NCBI GenBank assembly: GCA_964015995.1
Contig: CAXHFH010000041.1
Coordinates: forward strand, 1 to 18,056
Source of the DNA: UBA1672 sp964015995
Lineage (GTDB): Bacteria; Pseudomonadota; Alphaproteobacteria; Micavibrionales; Micavibrionaceae
DNA: 18,056 nucleotides
Direction: 5' to 3'
Positions 1 through 7,413 of the stretch are shown here, in pieces (positions within the stretch are counted from its first letter, which is position 1; each line of letters opens with the position of its first letter). The translations under genes and the position numbers were made by a program. The notes below the pieces were generated by a model. The model saw only the letters and a list, made by a program, of their open reading frames with translations, was not told the DNA's origin and ran no database searches.

Positions 1-72
1 AATATCACGAAGCACGTCATAGAGCGTTTTTTCACTCATTATTTGATTATCAGGGGTTTGCGCAACGGTCAT
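1..72 (-). CDS. 5' end of a gene cut by the left window edge
   Basis: An open frame of 24 codons starts at the ATG at 72-70 and runs off the left edge. A second in-frame ATG at 39-37 would give a protein starting MSEKTLYDVLRDI. Neither start has a convincing Shine-Dalgarno sequence. It lies 41 bases downstream of the AsmA-like gene on the same strand, so it is probably the next gene of that operon. Too little is present to name a family. The call rests on the open frame and its position only. Confidence 0.45.
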   Translation of the reverse strand, partial: MTVAQTPDNQIMSEKTLYDVLRDI

Positions 73-113
73 AACGCATCATACGTAAAGTTAGTATTGA
101 GCAAAAGAATAAA

Positions 114-1403
114 TTATTGCTCGCGCTTTTTATTCAAAAAATTCTTAAAACCATCGACCTTATTCTGAAAGCCCTCTTTAATCGCCTCTTTCTTTTCCCC
201 CGTGGCCAGAGCCAACTTTTTAGAAAGGCTGTCAACCACAGCGGCCCATAGACCTGCCCCATCGAGCGAAGCTGTGCTTTCAAATTGGTTTTCATTCATG
301 ATCAACCCGAAGCCGATATCAGCATCTTCTTTATTGTTGAGATATTTAACAATAGGAGCAGCCAGAGCTTTTTTCACGAGCGACGCATCCTGCGGTGCTT
401 CAACGACAACATCCTTAAACTTTAGGTTCCAGTCCATATCAATACGAGCATTTTCGCCGTATTCCCATTGATCCTCAACGCGCACATCAATAACACCGCT
501 TTTAAACCAACTGATCGGCGCCTTTTGTACATATTGATTTATGATCTCTACGGGGAAGTGGTCCAGATGCCATTTCGTCACGCGACCATCCCCCTCTTCT
601 CGTGATGCAATCGTAATCTTATGTCCGTTGATACTGCCTTCAATATTAGATCGGAAGAATGTATCAAATATAGCGTACTTGCTTCTGAGGGGGGCGCTTT
701 CAATATGATCTAGCGTAAGGGTGAGCGGCGGCTTATCGGCCTTATTCAATACAAAATCGATGTTTTGAATAGACAGGTTTTCGATGATAAATTCCGTCTT
801 TGGCTGAATCTTTTTCGGTTTTGATTGCTCATCCTTGTCCTCAGACACGCTGGATTGATCTTTACTGTACCAAGTGCCTTCAACGTCCCTTAAAGCCAAT
901 TTTTCAATTACAATTGGCTTGGCGATTAAACTCAGAACATTGATATCCAGAGCGATATGTTCAGCCCTAACATCAATATCAGACTCATCCTCACTTTGCC
1001 TGATCGCACGCAGCCCCTGAAATTCCACTGCGCCGATTAATATGTTGCCGCGTACTGATTCAAACGAAACTTCAATATTTGTCTTTTGTTCAATTTTTGT
1101 AAAAAACCAATTCATTGTTGGTGTCAGGAAAACCGCATTCACGCTCACTAATACAAGTACAAACACAAGAAATATCGCAGCTGAAAATTTAGCAACCCAT
1201 TTGAACGACAACGGTTTCTTCGGTGATGCCAAGGTGGTCTGTGTCTTTTTCTTTGGCCTAAAACTTCCACGCGAAGACAAAAACGAGACGATAAGCTCAA
1301 GGATCGTAAATAGAGCCGAGAAGATTAAATTAATGAGCGCCCCAAATGCCGCGATGACAGGAAAAAATAAAAATTCACCAAGCAAAATAGCGAGAAGTTC
1401 CAT
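114..1403 (-). CDS. AsmA-like inner-membrane protein
   Basis: A 429-residue protein that looks like the AsmA/DUF748 group of envelope proteins. Seen: a long hydrophobic N-terminus (about residues 4-43, one or two membrane segments), a basic Lys/Pro/Thr-rich loop (about 49-68), another membrane segment (about 70-92), then a polar, presumably periplasmic region. That region opens like an AsmA repeat, with LTPTMNWFFTKIEQKTNIEV followed by FESVRGNILIG. A charged Ser/Asp/Glu/Lys linker lies near 180-200. The family includes bridge-like proteins linked to lipid movement and envelope assembly; which task this one has is unknown. The ATG is preceded by AAAGG at suitable spacing. It sits 41 bases after the glycosyltransferase stop, in the same transcription unit. 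The fold assignment is tentative because only the N-terminal signature is clear. Confidence 0.6.
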   Translation of the reverse strand: MELLAILLGEFLFFPVIAAFGALINLIFSALFTILELIVSFLSSRGSFRPKKKTQTTLASPKKPLSFKWVAKFSAAIFLVFVLVLVSVNAVFLTPTMNWFFTKIEQKTNIEVSFESVRGNILIGAVEFQGLRAIRQSEDESDIDVRAEHIALDINVLSLIAKPIVIEKLALRDVEGTWYSKDQSSVSEDKDEQSKPKKIQPKTEFIIENLSIQNIDFVLNKADKPPLTLTLDHIESAPLRSKYAIFDTFFRSNIEGSINGHKITIASREEGDGRVTKWHLDHFPVEIINQYVQKAPISWFKSGVIDVRVEDQWEYGENARIDMDWNLKFKDVVVEAPQDASLVKKALAAPIVKYLNNKEDADIGFGLIMNENQFESTASLDGAGLWAAVVDSLSKKLALATGEKKEAIKEGFQNKVDGFKNFLNKKREQ

Positions 1404-1444
1404 ACGTACGGCCTTTGTTTTAATGTGCCTTCCGGTTCAATAGC

Positions 1445-2677
1445 TTACTTACCAAGCTCGTCTTTAACAATGTCCCACGCTTTTTCCATCCATGCTTCAA
1501 TTGATTCTTGAGGCGTGAAAACATCACGGGCATTAACTGCGCCGCGGTGCGCTTCAAACCATGATTCGCCGTTTTCTCTGTACTTCTTGATTGCCTCAAC
1601 GAGACCATCAACATCGCCCTGTGCCACCACACAACCTGTTTCAAAGTCACGGATCACTTTGGCGGTTTCAGACTGTTTGGAACCAATTAAAATACACGGG
1701 CGCGCCACTGCTAATGCGGCATAGAGCTTGCTCGGCACAACAAATTGCGCGGCGTCATCCTTCAGTGAAATCAAATGCACATCACCACTTTCCAGCACTT
1801 CACGCAAACGCGCAATCGGCTGATACGGCATCAAACGAATATTGTCTAATCTTCGCTCTGCACGTTCTTTGACGATATCCTCGAACCGCGGGCCATCACC
1901 GACGAAAACAAACTCAACGTCACTGCCCTCTTCTTCTAATTTTTGCGCAGCGTCTAAAATGACATCAATGGGATGTACAAGACCGATATTACCCGCATAT
2001 AAAATACGAAAACGCTGCTGTGTTTTGAGTTGTTTTTCAAAGGGACGTAAGCCATCGACCTCGGGCTTAACGACTATGTCGCCTTCTGCATTAACCATTT
2101 CAGGATCTGTTAATTCCAAATCAGGCCAGTTTGGCACCATCGCAATTTTACGGGCATCAAGACCATCTTTTGTTAAATATTTTGCCATGCAACGCCCGCT
2201 CACGATGACCTTGTCGCATTTATTCATCGCTTTACGGCGCAGCTTCGTAAAGAATCGCATGAGATAATTCGGTGTTTTCATACCCAGCGCGGGCATCACC
2301 TCAGGATAGAGGTCGTGACACCAATTTATATGATGACATTTTTTAAACTTCGCAACGATATGGCCTGCATAAACAATTAACGGCGGATCAGTCATCGTCA
2401 CCAAAACGTGACGTTTTTTAAGCCGCAGCGCCAGAATCATCATCTTAAACCAGACCCACATATAAGATATCGCCCCACCGGGCTTTGCCGGCCCCTTAAC
2501 ACGCATAATACGCACACCATCTTCACGCGTTTCACCGCCTTTAGGGCCAGATGTCACAACGGTTACGTGCCACCCTTCACGGGCAAAAGACTTCGCAAGA
2601 TCACACAGAACACGCCCAGTGGCGCCGCGCACAGGCGGATACACTCTGTTCATAAACAATATTGTTGGTCTACGCAT
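1445..2677 (-). CDS. Glycosyltransferase family 4 (WcaI/WbuB-like)
   Basis: A 410-residue GT-B fold glycosyltransferase, likely moving a sugar from a nucleotide donor onto a lipid-linked or surface glycan acceptor in the cytoplasm. The N-terminal acceptor half starts with MRRPTILFMNRVYPPVRGAT, a glycine-containing first loop as in GT4 enzymes. HDLYPEV at about 121-127 is typical of the WcaI/WbuB branch. The donor half starts near FRILYAGNIGLVHPIDV (223-239), followed by FVFVGDGPR (256-264) and VPSKLYAALAVARPCIL (314-330). The Glu of the classic EX7E motif is replaced by SKLY, as is common in this branch. It starts 10 bases after the ligase-like gene with no clear Shine-Dalgarno, so translation may be coupled. 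Donor and acceptor cannot be read from sequence. The family is secure; the precise role is not. Confidence 0.9.
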   Translation of the reverse strand: MRRPTILFMNRVYPPVRGATGRVLCDLAKSFAREGWHVTVVTSGPKGGETREDGVRIMRVKGPAKPGGAISYMWVWFKMMILALRLKKRHVLVTMTDPPLIVYAGHIVAKFKKCHHINWCHDLYPEVMPALGMKTPNYLMRFFTKLRRKAMNKCDKVIVSGRCMAKYLTKDGLDARKIAMVPNWPDLELTDPEMVNAEGDIVVKPEVDGLRPFEKQLKTQQRFRILYAGNIGLVHPIDVILDAAQKLEEEGSDVEFVFVGDGPRFEDIVKERAERRLDNIRLMPYQPIARLREVLESGDVHLISLKDDAAQFVVPSKLYAALAVARPCILIGSKQSETAKVIRDFETGCVVAQGDVDGLVEAIKKYRENGESWFEAHRGAVNARDVFTPQESIEAWMEKAWDIVKDELGK

Positions 2678-2687
2678 ATAAGGGTCT

Positions 2688-3974
2688 TTAAATTTGAACT
2701 GATTCGGATTGTCTCGAGTATATCAGAGAGCCGGAAATCATCAAAAGCACTAAACCGAAATCGAGCGATTTAAAGCTCGCATAGAGGGTTAAATCAATCA
2801 AAATCGGGGCGGTTAAGGCCAAGCCAAGCACCGGGTTTTTAATCACCACGCGAGATAACCGCTCCAGAAGTCCCGCTGTATAATCGATACACAGACATAC
2901 ACCAATAATGCCCGTTTTTAGCAACATGCTTGAAAAAAAATTATGTGTAAAATTAACGCTCAAACCGCCCACAGCCGGAGAATTAAAATGCCCGCCCCAC
3001 CCGATGCCAAAGAAAAAAGTTACGGGGTCGTTTGTGATAACCTGCCATACGGCCTCAAGCTCTTGCGGACGCATATTCAAACCTACATTTTGTGTCTTAT
3101 CCCAGAGCGATAAAAATATGCTGGCGAACGAGAAATTGATGATCCCCACCACAATCAAAAGCATCAACAGCGCATTCGTGCCACGTACGGGCATTTTGAA
3201 AATGTAATAGCCCTGAATGAACGCGACATACAACGCAACGGCCCCAAGGCTCGCGCGCTGCGTGGTCATGACCATCGCCGCAATGGGCAAAACACTCAGC
3301 GTCATAAGGCAAAAGAAAATGATCATATGCTTCACCGTCAATCCGCGCGTCATGAAGGAAATGGCAGAGCCAATCATAAATAAGCATGCGAACAGAACAC
3401 TTGGCATATTCTCCAGATACAGCTTTTCATCTGTGCACCAAATGTCGCAGCCAATAACATTTCGCATCAGCAAGGAACGCATGGAAAATAATAACCCGAT
3501 GAGTAAAAAGACGAATAAAGTACTACGGAAATAATAAGGCTTTACCCTGATCAGCGGCAGAAGGAAGAGCGGTAAAAACAGAAACAGAAATGGAATCATA
3601 TCTCGTAATATTGCGGTGATATCGTGCCCTGCGATAACACCAACCAACACGGGAACCGAAATGCCAAAGAGCAGAAACACCTGCCCTGCACTTTTCCAGA
3701 AACGCCTTTTAACAGGCTTCAGCAAAACATCGCGGGCACGCCCTATCCCTATACTCAGACATAGCAACGCACCAACCCAGATCTCCACCCAACTGAGATG
3801 ATCTGGCGTGGGGGAGCCGAAAAGCCCATAGATAAGACAGGCAAAAAATAAACAAATTGCGCGATAGTCATAAGAATCGATACTGGCAGGGACACCAATT
3901 TTAAGGCGAGGCGTGTTCAAAGGGTAACGCGCGATAGACGACAATGTTAGCCCCCGATCAATATCTTCCGCCAC
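2688..3974 (-). CDS. O-antigen ligase / Wzy polymerase-like membrane protein
   Basis: A 428-residue, very hydrophobic protein with about ten to twelve predicted membrane segments. It matches the WaaL/Wzy group, which joins or polymerises undecaprenyl-linked glycans on the periplasmic face. Seen: TTQRASLG at about 237-244, with an Arg at the start of a helix, and a large periplasmic loop with FFGIGWGGHFNSP (321-333) and NFTHNFFSSMLLKTG (341-355). His344 sits in the THN motif typical of these proteins. The following gene is a glycosyltransferase, which fits. The start is uncertain. The longest frame starts at GTG (3974-3972) and overlaps the TauE-like gene by 28 bases. A TTG at 3944-3942, just after that gene's stop and preceded by GGGGG, is a good alternative. 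Ligase and polymerase cannot be told apart here. Confidence 0.8.
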   Translation of the reverse strand: MAEDIDRGLTLSSIARYPLNTPRLKIGVPASIDSYDYRAICLFFACLIYGLFGSPTPDHLSWVEIWVGALLCLSIGIGRARDVLLKPVKRRFWKSAGQVFLLFGISVPVLVGVIAGHDITAILRDMIPFLFLFLPLFLLPLIRVKPYYFRSTLFVFLLIGLLFSMRSLLMRNVIGCDIWCTDEKLYLENMPSVLFACLFMIGSAISFMTRGLTVKHMIIFFCLMTLSVLPIAAMVMTTQRASLGAVALYVAFIQGYYIFKMPVRGTNALLMLLIVVGIINFSFASIFLSLWDKTQNVGLNMRPQELEAVWQVITNDPVTFFFGIGWGGHFNSPAVGGLSVNFTHNFFSSMLLKTGIIGVCLCIDYTAGLLERLSRVVIKNPVLGLALTAPILIDLTLYASFKSLDFGLVLLMISGSLIYSRQSESVQI

Positions 3975-4786
3975 ATATTCAACGCCACAACAATCATGAA
4001 GATGGCAAAGGTAATTTTCAGACGGCGCACGCTTATTTTATGCGCAGCCTTTGCACCAAGCGGCGCAATCATAACACTGACGGGGATAATACATATCCAT
4101 GCAAGCGCATTAACATAGCCCAAAGAAAATGGCGGCAAGTTATCCAAGCTCCAACCAATAATCATAAAACCAATCGTCGCCGGAATAGAAATAACCAACC
4201 CCAAAGCAGAGGCCGTCCCAACCGCGCGGTGCATTTTAATGCCATGCATACTCATATACGGCACACTAAGGGTCGCACCGCCAATACCAATCATTGTTGA
4301 AATCGTACCAATCACAAAACCTGCAATTGATGTCTTTGGCTGTTTCGGGGGCTCCCCGTCCTCAGCTTGGAAACGTGAACGCCCCAAGATCATAATACAG
4401 GCCATAATCATCAAAGCCGTCGCAAAAATCATACGCATGGTCTGTACGTCTAAGCCTTTGGCAATCCATGTCGCAACAATAACGCCAATCACGATCCCGC
4501 CGCCAATCGCCTTAACAAGGTCAAAATCAACCCCGCCCTTTTTGTGATGTGCGAACGCGGAAGAAGAGCCCGTAGGAACAATAATCGCAAGCGACGTTGC
4601 CACAGACATGTGCATCAAATAAGCGGGATCAAAGCCGAACTGGGATTGAAGGCTGCCGAATATATAGTAAAGCCCTGGCACCAGAACAATACCGCCGCCA
4701 ACACCAAGAAGCCCCGCGAGAAACCCGGCCACAGCACCAAGGGAGAGCAACAACAAAACCAGCGGTATGATATCAACGAGTTCCAT
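3947..4786 (-). CDS. TauE/SafE (TSUP) family anion exporter
   Basis: A 279-residue integral membrane protein of the TSUP family (formerly DUF81). Members carry sulfite, sulfoacetate or other sulfur-containing anions across the inner membrane. Seen: the duplicated family signature, GLLGVGGGIVLVPGL at about 25-39 and IGTISTMIGIGGATLSVP at about 159-176, plus GTASALGL at 190-197 and about eight hydrophobic segments split by a charged loop (about 136-152). Length is usual for the family. The ATG is preceded by a weak AGG. It is the first recognisable gene of the minus-strand run that continues into the ligase-like and glycosyltransferase genes. No sulfur-metabolism gene is nearby, so the substrate is unknown and the link to the glycan genes may be only positional. 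Confidence 0.9.
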   Translation of the reverse strand: MELVDIIPLVLLLLSLGAVAGFLAGLLGVGGGIVLVPGLYYIFGSLQSQFGFDPAYLMHMSVATSLAIIVPTGSSSAFAHHKKGGVDFDLVKAIGGGIVIGVIVATWIAKGLDVQTMRMIFATALMIMACIMILGRSRFQAEDGEPPKQPKTSIAGFVIGTISTMIGIGGATLSVPYMSMHGIKMHRAVGTASALGLVISIPATIGFMIIGWSLDNLPPFSLGYVNALAWICIIPVSVMIAPLGAKAAHKISVRRLKITFAIFMIVVALNMWRKILIGG

Positions 4787-4821
4787 AAGTGAAGCCTAAC
4801 ATACACCAAACATCACACAAC

Positions 4822-4849
4822 AAAAAAGGCGTCGCAAAACGCCTTTATT
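4822..4849 (-). terminator. Intrinsic terminator of the secreted-protein gene
   Basis: Read on the minus strand, a GGCGT/ACGCC stem with a six-base loop is extended by A-T pairs and followed by six T residues. It begins about 25 bases after the stop at 4874. It separates this gene from the TauE-led operon. On the plus strand the T run is interrupted, so the terminator is best oriented for minus-strand transcripts. Confidence 0.85.
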
Positions 4850-4873
4850 ACCATGATTAAATAACTGCTCGAC

Positions 4874-5578
4874 TTATTTATTCGGGCTATTAAATAATTT
4901 TTTGGGCTTTTTCATTTTTATAGTCGTGGTCTTCTTACTAGACGCAGACTTATTGTAAATTGATTTTTTGCCACTCGCCTTCGAAGACGTATAAGTGTTC
5001 TTTTTACTACTGCTATAGCTCTGATAATTTTTACCGCCATTAAGCGCATATTCTTTTTTCTTTTGCTTCTCTAGCTCTTCAGCCTTCTTAAGCGCCTCAT
5101 ATTCAGCAAGTTCTTTTTGATAAGATTGCTCGGCCTTAACTTGGGCGACGTGCACTTCCTTCAACATGTTTGCCATGTGTTTGGCTGTTTTTTGGCGCGT
5201 TTCATATTCCACCTGAAGCGCGTTATCAATATCCGCCTGACGATTTTGAACAGCAGAATCAGACATATACTTCCAGAGGTCGGAGGGGTGCTGCCCGCTA
5301 TATTTTACTTTTTTGTAACTATCCATCGTCGCTTTCAGACCACCGCCAACATGCGAACTATATGACTGCTGTGATTGACGATTATATAATGTGATGCCGC
5401 CCTTGGCCGTTGGTGATGATTTAGATTTATTGTAATAATAAACCTTTCCGCCATCCTTGCTATTACTGCCCTTTTTCTGAGAATTCCATAGCTCAGTCGC
5501 GTGCAGTCCTGTAAAAGGAAGCGCGGTGGTAAACGTCAATACCAAAGCCAAAAATGTACATAAAATCGGATGTTTCAT
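4874..5578 (-). CDS. Secreted Lys/Ser/Tyr-rich protein, function unknown
   Basis: I do not recognise this family. Translated from the ATG at 5578, it has 234 residues. It opens with a clean Sec signal peptide (MKHPILCTFLALVLTFTTAL, then PFTGLHA) with likely cleavage near residue 27. The longer frame, opening at 5638, would put 20 residues before the signal, so the 5578 start, preceded by GGTGA, is preferred. The mature part is Ser/Lys/Tyr/Gly-rich (about 30-75). A charged helical stretch that could form a coiled coil follows (about 110-180, Glu/Lys/Ala-rich). The tail is strongly basic and low-complexity (about 182-234). The composition suggests a periplasmic or surface protein binding polyanions or glycans, but that is a guess. 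The gene stands alone, with its own terminator and a candidate promoter. Confidence 0.75.
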   Translation of the reverse strand: MKHPILCTFLALVLTFTTALPFTGLHATELWNSQKKGSNSKDGGKVYYYNKSKSSPTAKGGITLYNRQSQQSYSSHVGGGLKATMDSYKKVKYSGQHPSDLWKYMSDSAVQNRQADIDNALQVEYETRQKTAKHMANMLKEVHVAQVKAEQSYQKELAEYEALKKAEELEKQKKKEYALNGGKNYQSYSSSKKNTYTSSKASGKKSIYNKSASSKKTTTIKMKKPKKLFNSPNK

Positions 5579-5615
5579 CTCAAAATCACCAAAAAATTTA
5601 ATATTCATCAAGGAT

Positions 5616-5645
5616 AGTTTAACAGCTATTGCCCTCACTATGCAA
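5616..5645 (-). promoter_or_regulatory. Candidate sigma70-type promoter of the secreted-protein gene
   Basis: On the minus strand a TTGCAT -35-like hexamer (5645-5640) is followed after 18 bases by a TAAACT -10-like hexamer (5621-5616). This lies about 38 bases upstream of the preferred ATG at 5578. Both boxes are only partial matches to consensus. A start site just downstream would transcribe the short form that begins with the signal peptide and exclude the longer reading frame. Confidence 0.3.
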
Positions 5646-5751
5646 AATAGAAATGTGAATTCTTTGTGACGATGCCCCTAAATTAAGCGATTTTTAAGGT
5701 TTTGCGGTAATTATTAACATACTTATGGAAAACGCAACTGTAAGCACTAAG

Positions 5752-5769
5752 CCCTATGCTTAATTAGGG
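5752..5769 (+). promoter_or_regulatory. Small hairpin and strong RBS ahead of the 219-residue gene
   Basis: CCCTA and TAGGG form a five-base-pair stem with an eight-base loop. It ends nine bases before the GGAG Shine-Dalgarno at 5778-5781, which is seven bases from the ATG at 5789. The RBS decides the start of the next gene. The hairpin may be part of its leader, but the stem is short and could be chance. Confidence 0.3.
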
Positions 5770-5788
5770 TGACTTTTGGAGTAAGAGT

Positions 5789-6448
5789 ATGCTGATTAAT
5801 GTTAAAGAATTTCTTGAACATGCCGACATGCAGGAATCCCTGTATCCCGGAAAACGAATCGTAAAGCCATGTAAACAAATAGGACAATACAAAAATCATT
5901 GTGTTGTCGTCGATTGGCGCGATCCTGAGACCATCAATATCGATATAAGACCGGGCCTGAGCGGTAAATTGCTCGCGCCTGAAGTGGTCAAACAATATCC
6001 CGTATGTTTTCAAATGCCCACCAATGTCAAAATTAAAGTCGTCAGCGACAATGATAATAAAGACGAGGATGAGGAAGAAGAATCGAAGGGAAAAAGTGGC
6101 GGTGGCGGTAAAAAGCCCGCGAAAAAGAAGCTCGAAGATATAGAGGTTATCGCTGCGCGTTTCGGCGATAGCGCAGAGGGTAAAATTCCCCTACTCGGCG
6201 AAATCAAAGAGATGATGGTCATGGGTGTCGAGATCGCGAAGGAAGCTTTTTCAAATGCCTTTGCCGAACTCACCCATCAGATGAGCCATGCCAAAATATC
6301 AGCAACAGAAATTTTGGCAAAAGCCGCCGATATGGTGACGCGCGTACAACCGCCGAGCTTTATGAAACCAACGGGCGGTGAAACCACGCAATATGAATAT
6401 GATCGGGACAAGAACGCCAATATAGGCTTTAGGATGAGTTTTAATTAA
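5789..6448 (+). CDS. Conserved-looking hypothetical protein with a charge-block linker
   Basis: An unrecognised 219-residue soluble protein with no signal peptide or membrane segment. It has an N-terminal compact part (1-85, with Cys28, Cys38, Cys73 and a VVVDWRDPETINIDI strand-rich stretch). A low-complexity linker follows: Asp/Glu-rich at 87-98, then Lys/Gly-rich at 99-114. A largely helical C-terminal part (115-190) contains Met-rich MMVMGVEIAKEAFSNAFAEL and a second helix, SATEILAKAADMVTRV. The tail is polar. A strong RBS (GGAG, seven bases upstream) and an intrinsic terminator behind it show a separate expressed gene. The architecture suggests two small domains joined by a flexible tether. 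No function is inferred. Neighbours are a secreted protein on the opposite strand and a rhomboid protease downstream. Confidence 0.75.
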   Translation: MLINVKEFLEHADMQESLYPGKRIVKPCKQIGQYKNHCVVVDWRDPETINIDIRPGLSGKLLAPEVVKQYPVCFQMPTNVKIKVVSDNDNKDEDEEEESKGKSGGGGKKPAKKKLEDIEVIAARFGDSAEGKIPLLGEIKEMMVMGVEIAKEAFSNAFAELTHQMSHAKISATEILAKAADMVTRVQPPSFMKPTGGETTQYEYDRDKNANIGFRMSFN

Positions 6449-6470
6449 CTATTCTCAACAAACGATTTTT

Positions 6471-6501
6471 AAAAAGGGCCGCACATTCGCGGCCTTTTAT
6501 T
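6471..6501 (+). terminator. Intrinsic terminator after the 219-residue gene
   Basis: A GGCCGC/GCGGCC stem (6477-6482 with 6489-6494) and a six-base loop are flanked by an A run on the left and TTTTATTTT on the right. It starts about 25 bases after the stop at 6448. This closes the upstream gene and implies that the rhomboid gene has its own promoter in about 6500-6570. The A and T flanks would allow partial function in both directions. Confidence 0.85.
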
Positions 6502-6571
6502 TTGCATTTCAGTGGACTGTCATTCATCAGATTATTATAGTCGCAAATAACGATAAGGGCAGATATTCAAC

Positions 6572-7411
6572 ATGAGCGACAAAGATAATAAAAACAACGA
6601 AGAAAAGGTCATTCGATTTCCCGAAAAAGGCGAACGTGCACAAATCACTAAGCGTAAAAAACGTGAAGAGAAAGAGGCCGCACAAGAGCAGGAAAGATTA
6701 GAGGAAGAATATCGTCTTCAATATCAAAAAGAGCGCGCAGCGCGGGCACGCATGCAAAGTAAAATCGCGCAAAGCAGTGCCTCAGGGAAACAGAGCTTTA
6801 TAAACTGGGATCGCATCCCCCCATTCACGCGCGCCGCCATTGGTGTTTTTCTGATTGTCCATATCATCATTTCATTCGCAATCAGCAACGAACAGAATTT
6901 CTACATTATCCAAAATTTTGGCTTTGTTCCCGCCTACTACACTGGAAACTTGCCATGGCAATGGGGTGCCCTGCTCGGGCCGTTTACAACATTGTTCCTG
7001 CATGGTGGGTGGATGCATGTTCTGGTGAACAGCGTCATGATGATGGCGATGGGTGTTTTCTTTGAGCGACAATTTGGCGCAAAGCGTACATTCATATTCT
7101 TCTTACTGTGCGGTATGGCCGGTAACCTGGTTTACTTCATTCTTAACCCTGCCCTTGCCACACCGGTGGTGGGTGCATCCGGCGCGATTAGTGGCCTGTT
7201 TGGGGCAACGATGATGATGATGACAAGCAGCGGTATGGCCGGGCCCGAGGCGCAAAAGCGCGGGCCTATGCCGTTTATCTTGCTATGGATTACCATTATT
7301 GTTGTGTTCGGCATGATGAGCGCAGACACGGCGTGGCAATCTCACCTTGGTGGGTTTCTTGGCGGCATCGGTCTGTTTCAGATGTGGCGCAAAGGCAAAG
7401 TTCGTTTCTAA
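6572..7411 (+). CDS. Rhomboid-family intramembrane serine protease
   Basis: A 279-residue rhomboid that cleaves substrates within the inner membrane. Seen: HGGWMHVLVNSVMMM, giving the His149/Asn153 oxyanion-side pair; GASGAISGLFG, with nucleophile Ser203; and SHLGGFLGG, with catalytic His258. About six membrane segments span residues 88-272. The first 80 residues are a hydrophilic cytoplasmic extension, dense in Lys/Glu/Arg at about 20-62 and probably helical; this is longer than the core enzyme needs. The ATG is preceded by AAGGG at slightly long spacing (about 13). The gene converges on hemY with only two bases between the stop codons and no terminator visible between them. Substrates are unknown. 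All catalytic residues are present, so an active protease is expected. Confidence 0.92.
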   Translation: MSDKDNKNNEEKVIRFPEKGERAQITKRKKREEKEAAQEQERLEEEYRLQYQKERAARARMQSKIAQSSASGKQSFINWDRIPPFTRAAIGVFLIVHIIISFAISNEQNFYIIQNFGFVPAYYTGNLPWQWGALLGPFTTLFLHGGWMHVLVNSVMMMAMGVFFERQFGAKRTFIFFLLCGMAGNLVYFILNPALATPVVGASGAISGLFGATMMMMTSSGMAGPEAQKRGPMPFILLWITIIVVFGMMSADTAWQSHLGGFLGGIGLFQMWRKGKVRF

Positions 7412-7413
7412 AT

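Noticed and set aside
5579..5638. 20-residue N-terminal extension of the secreted protein
   Set aside because: It would bury the signal peptide behind a non-hydrophobic leader. The ATG at 5578 has a better RBS, and the candidate promoter overlaps the extension.
6061..6140. Simple-sequence repeat in the 219-residue gene
   Set aside because: The purine-rich run encodes the Asp/Glu then Lys/Gly linker with mixed codons and shows no exact repeat unit.
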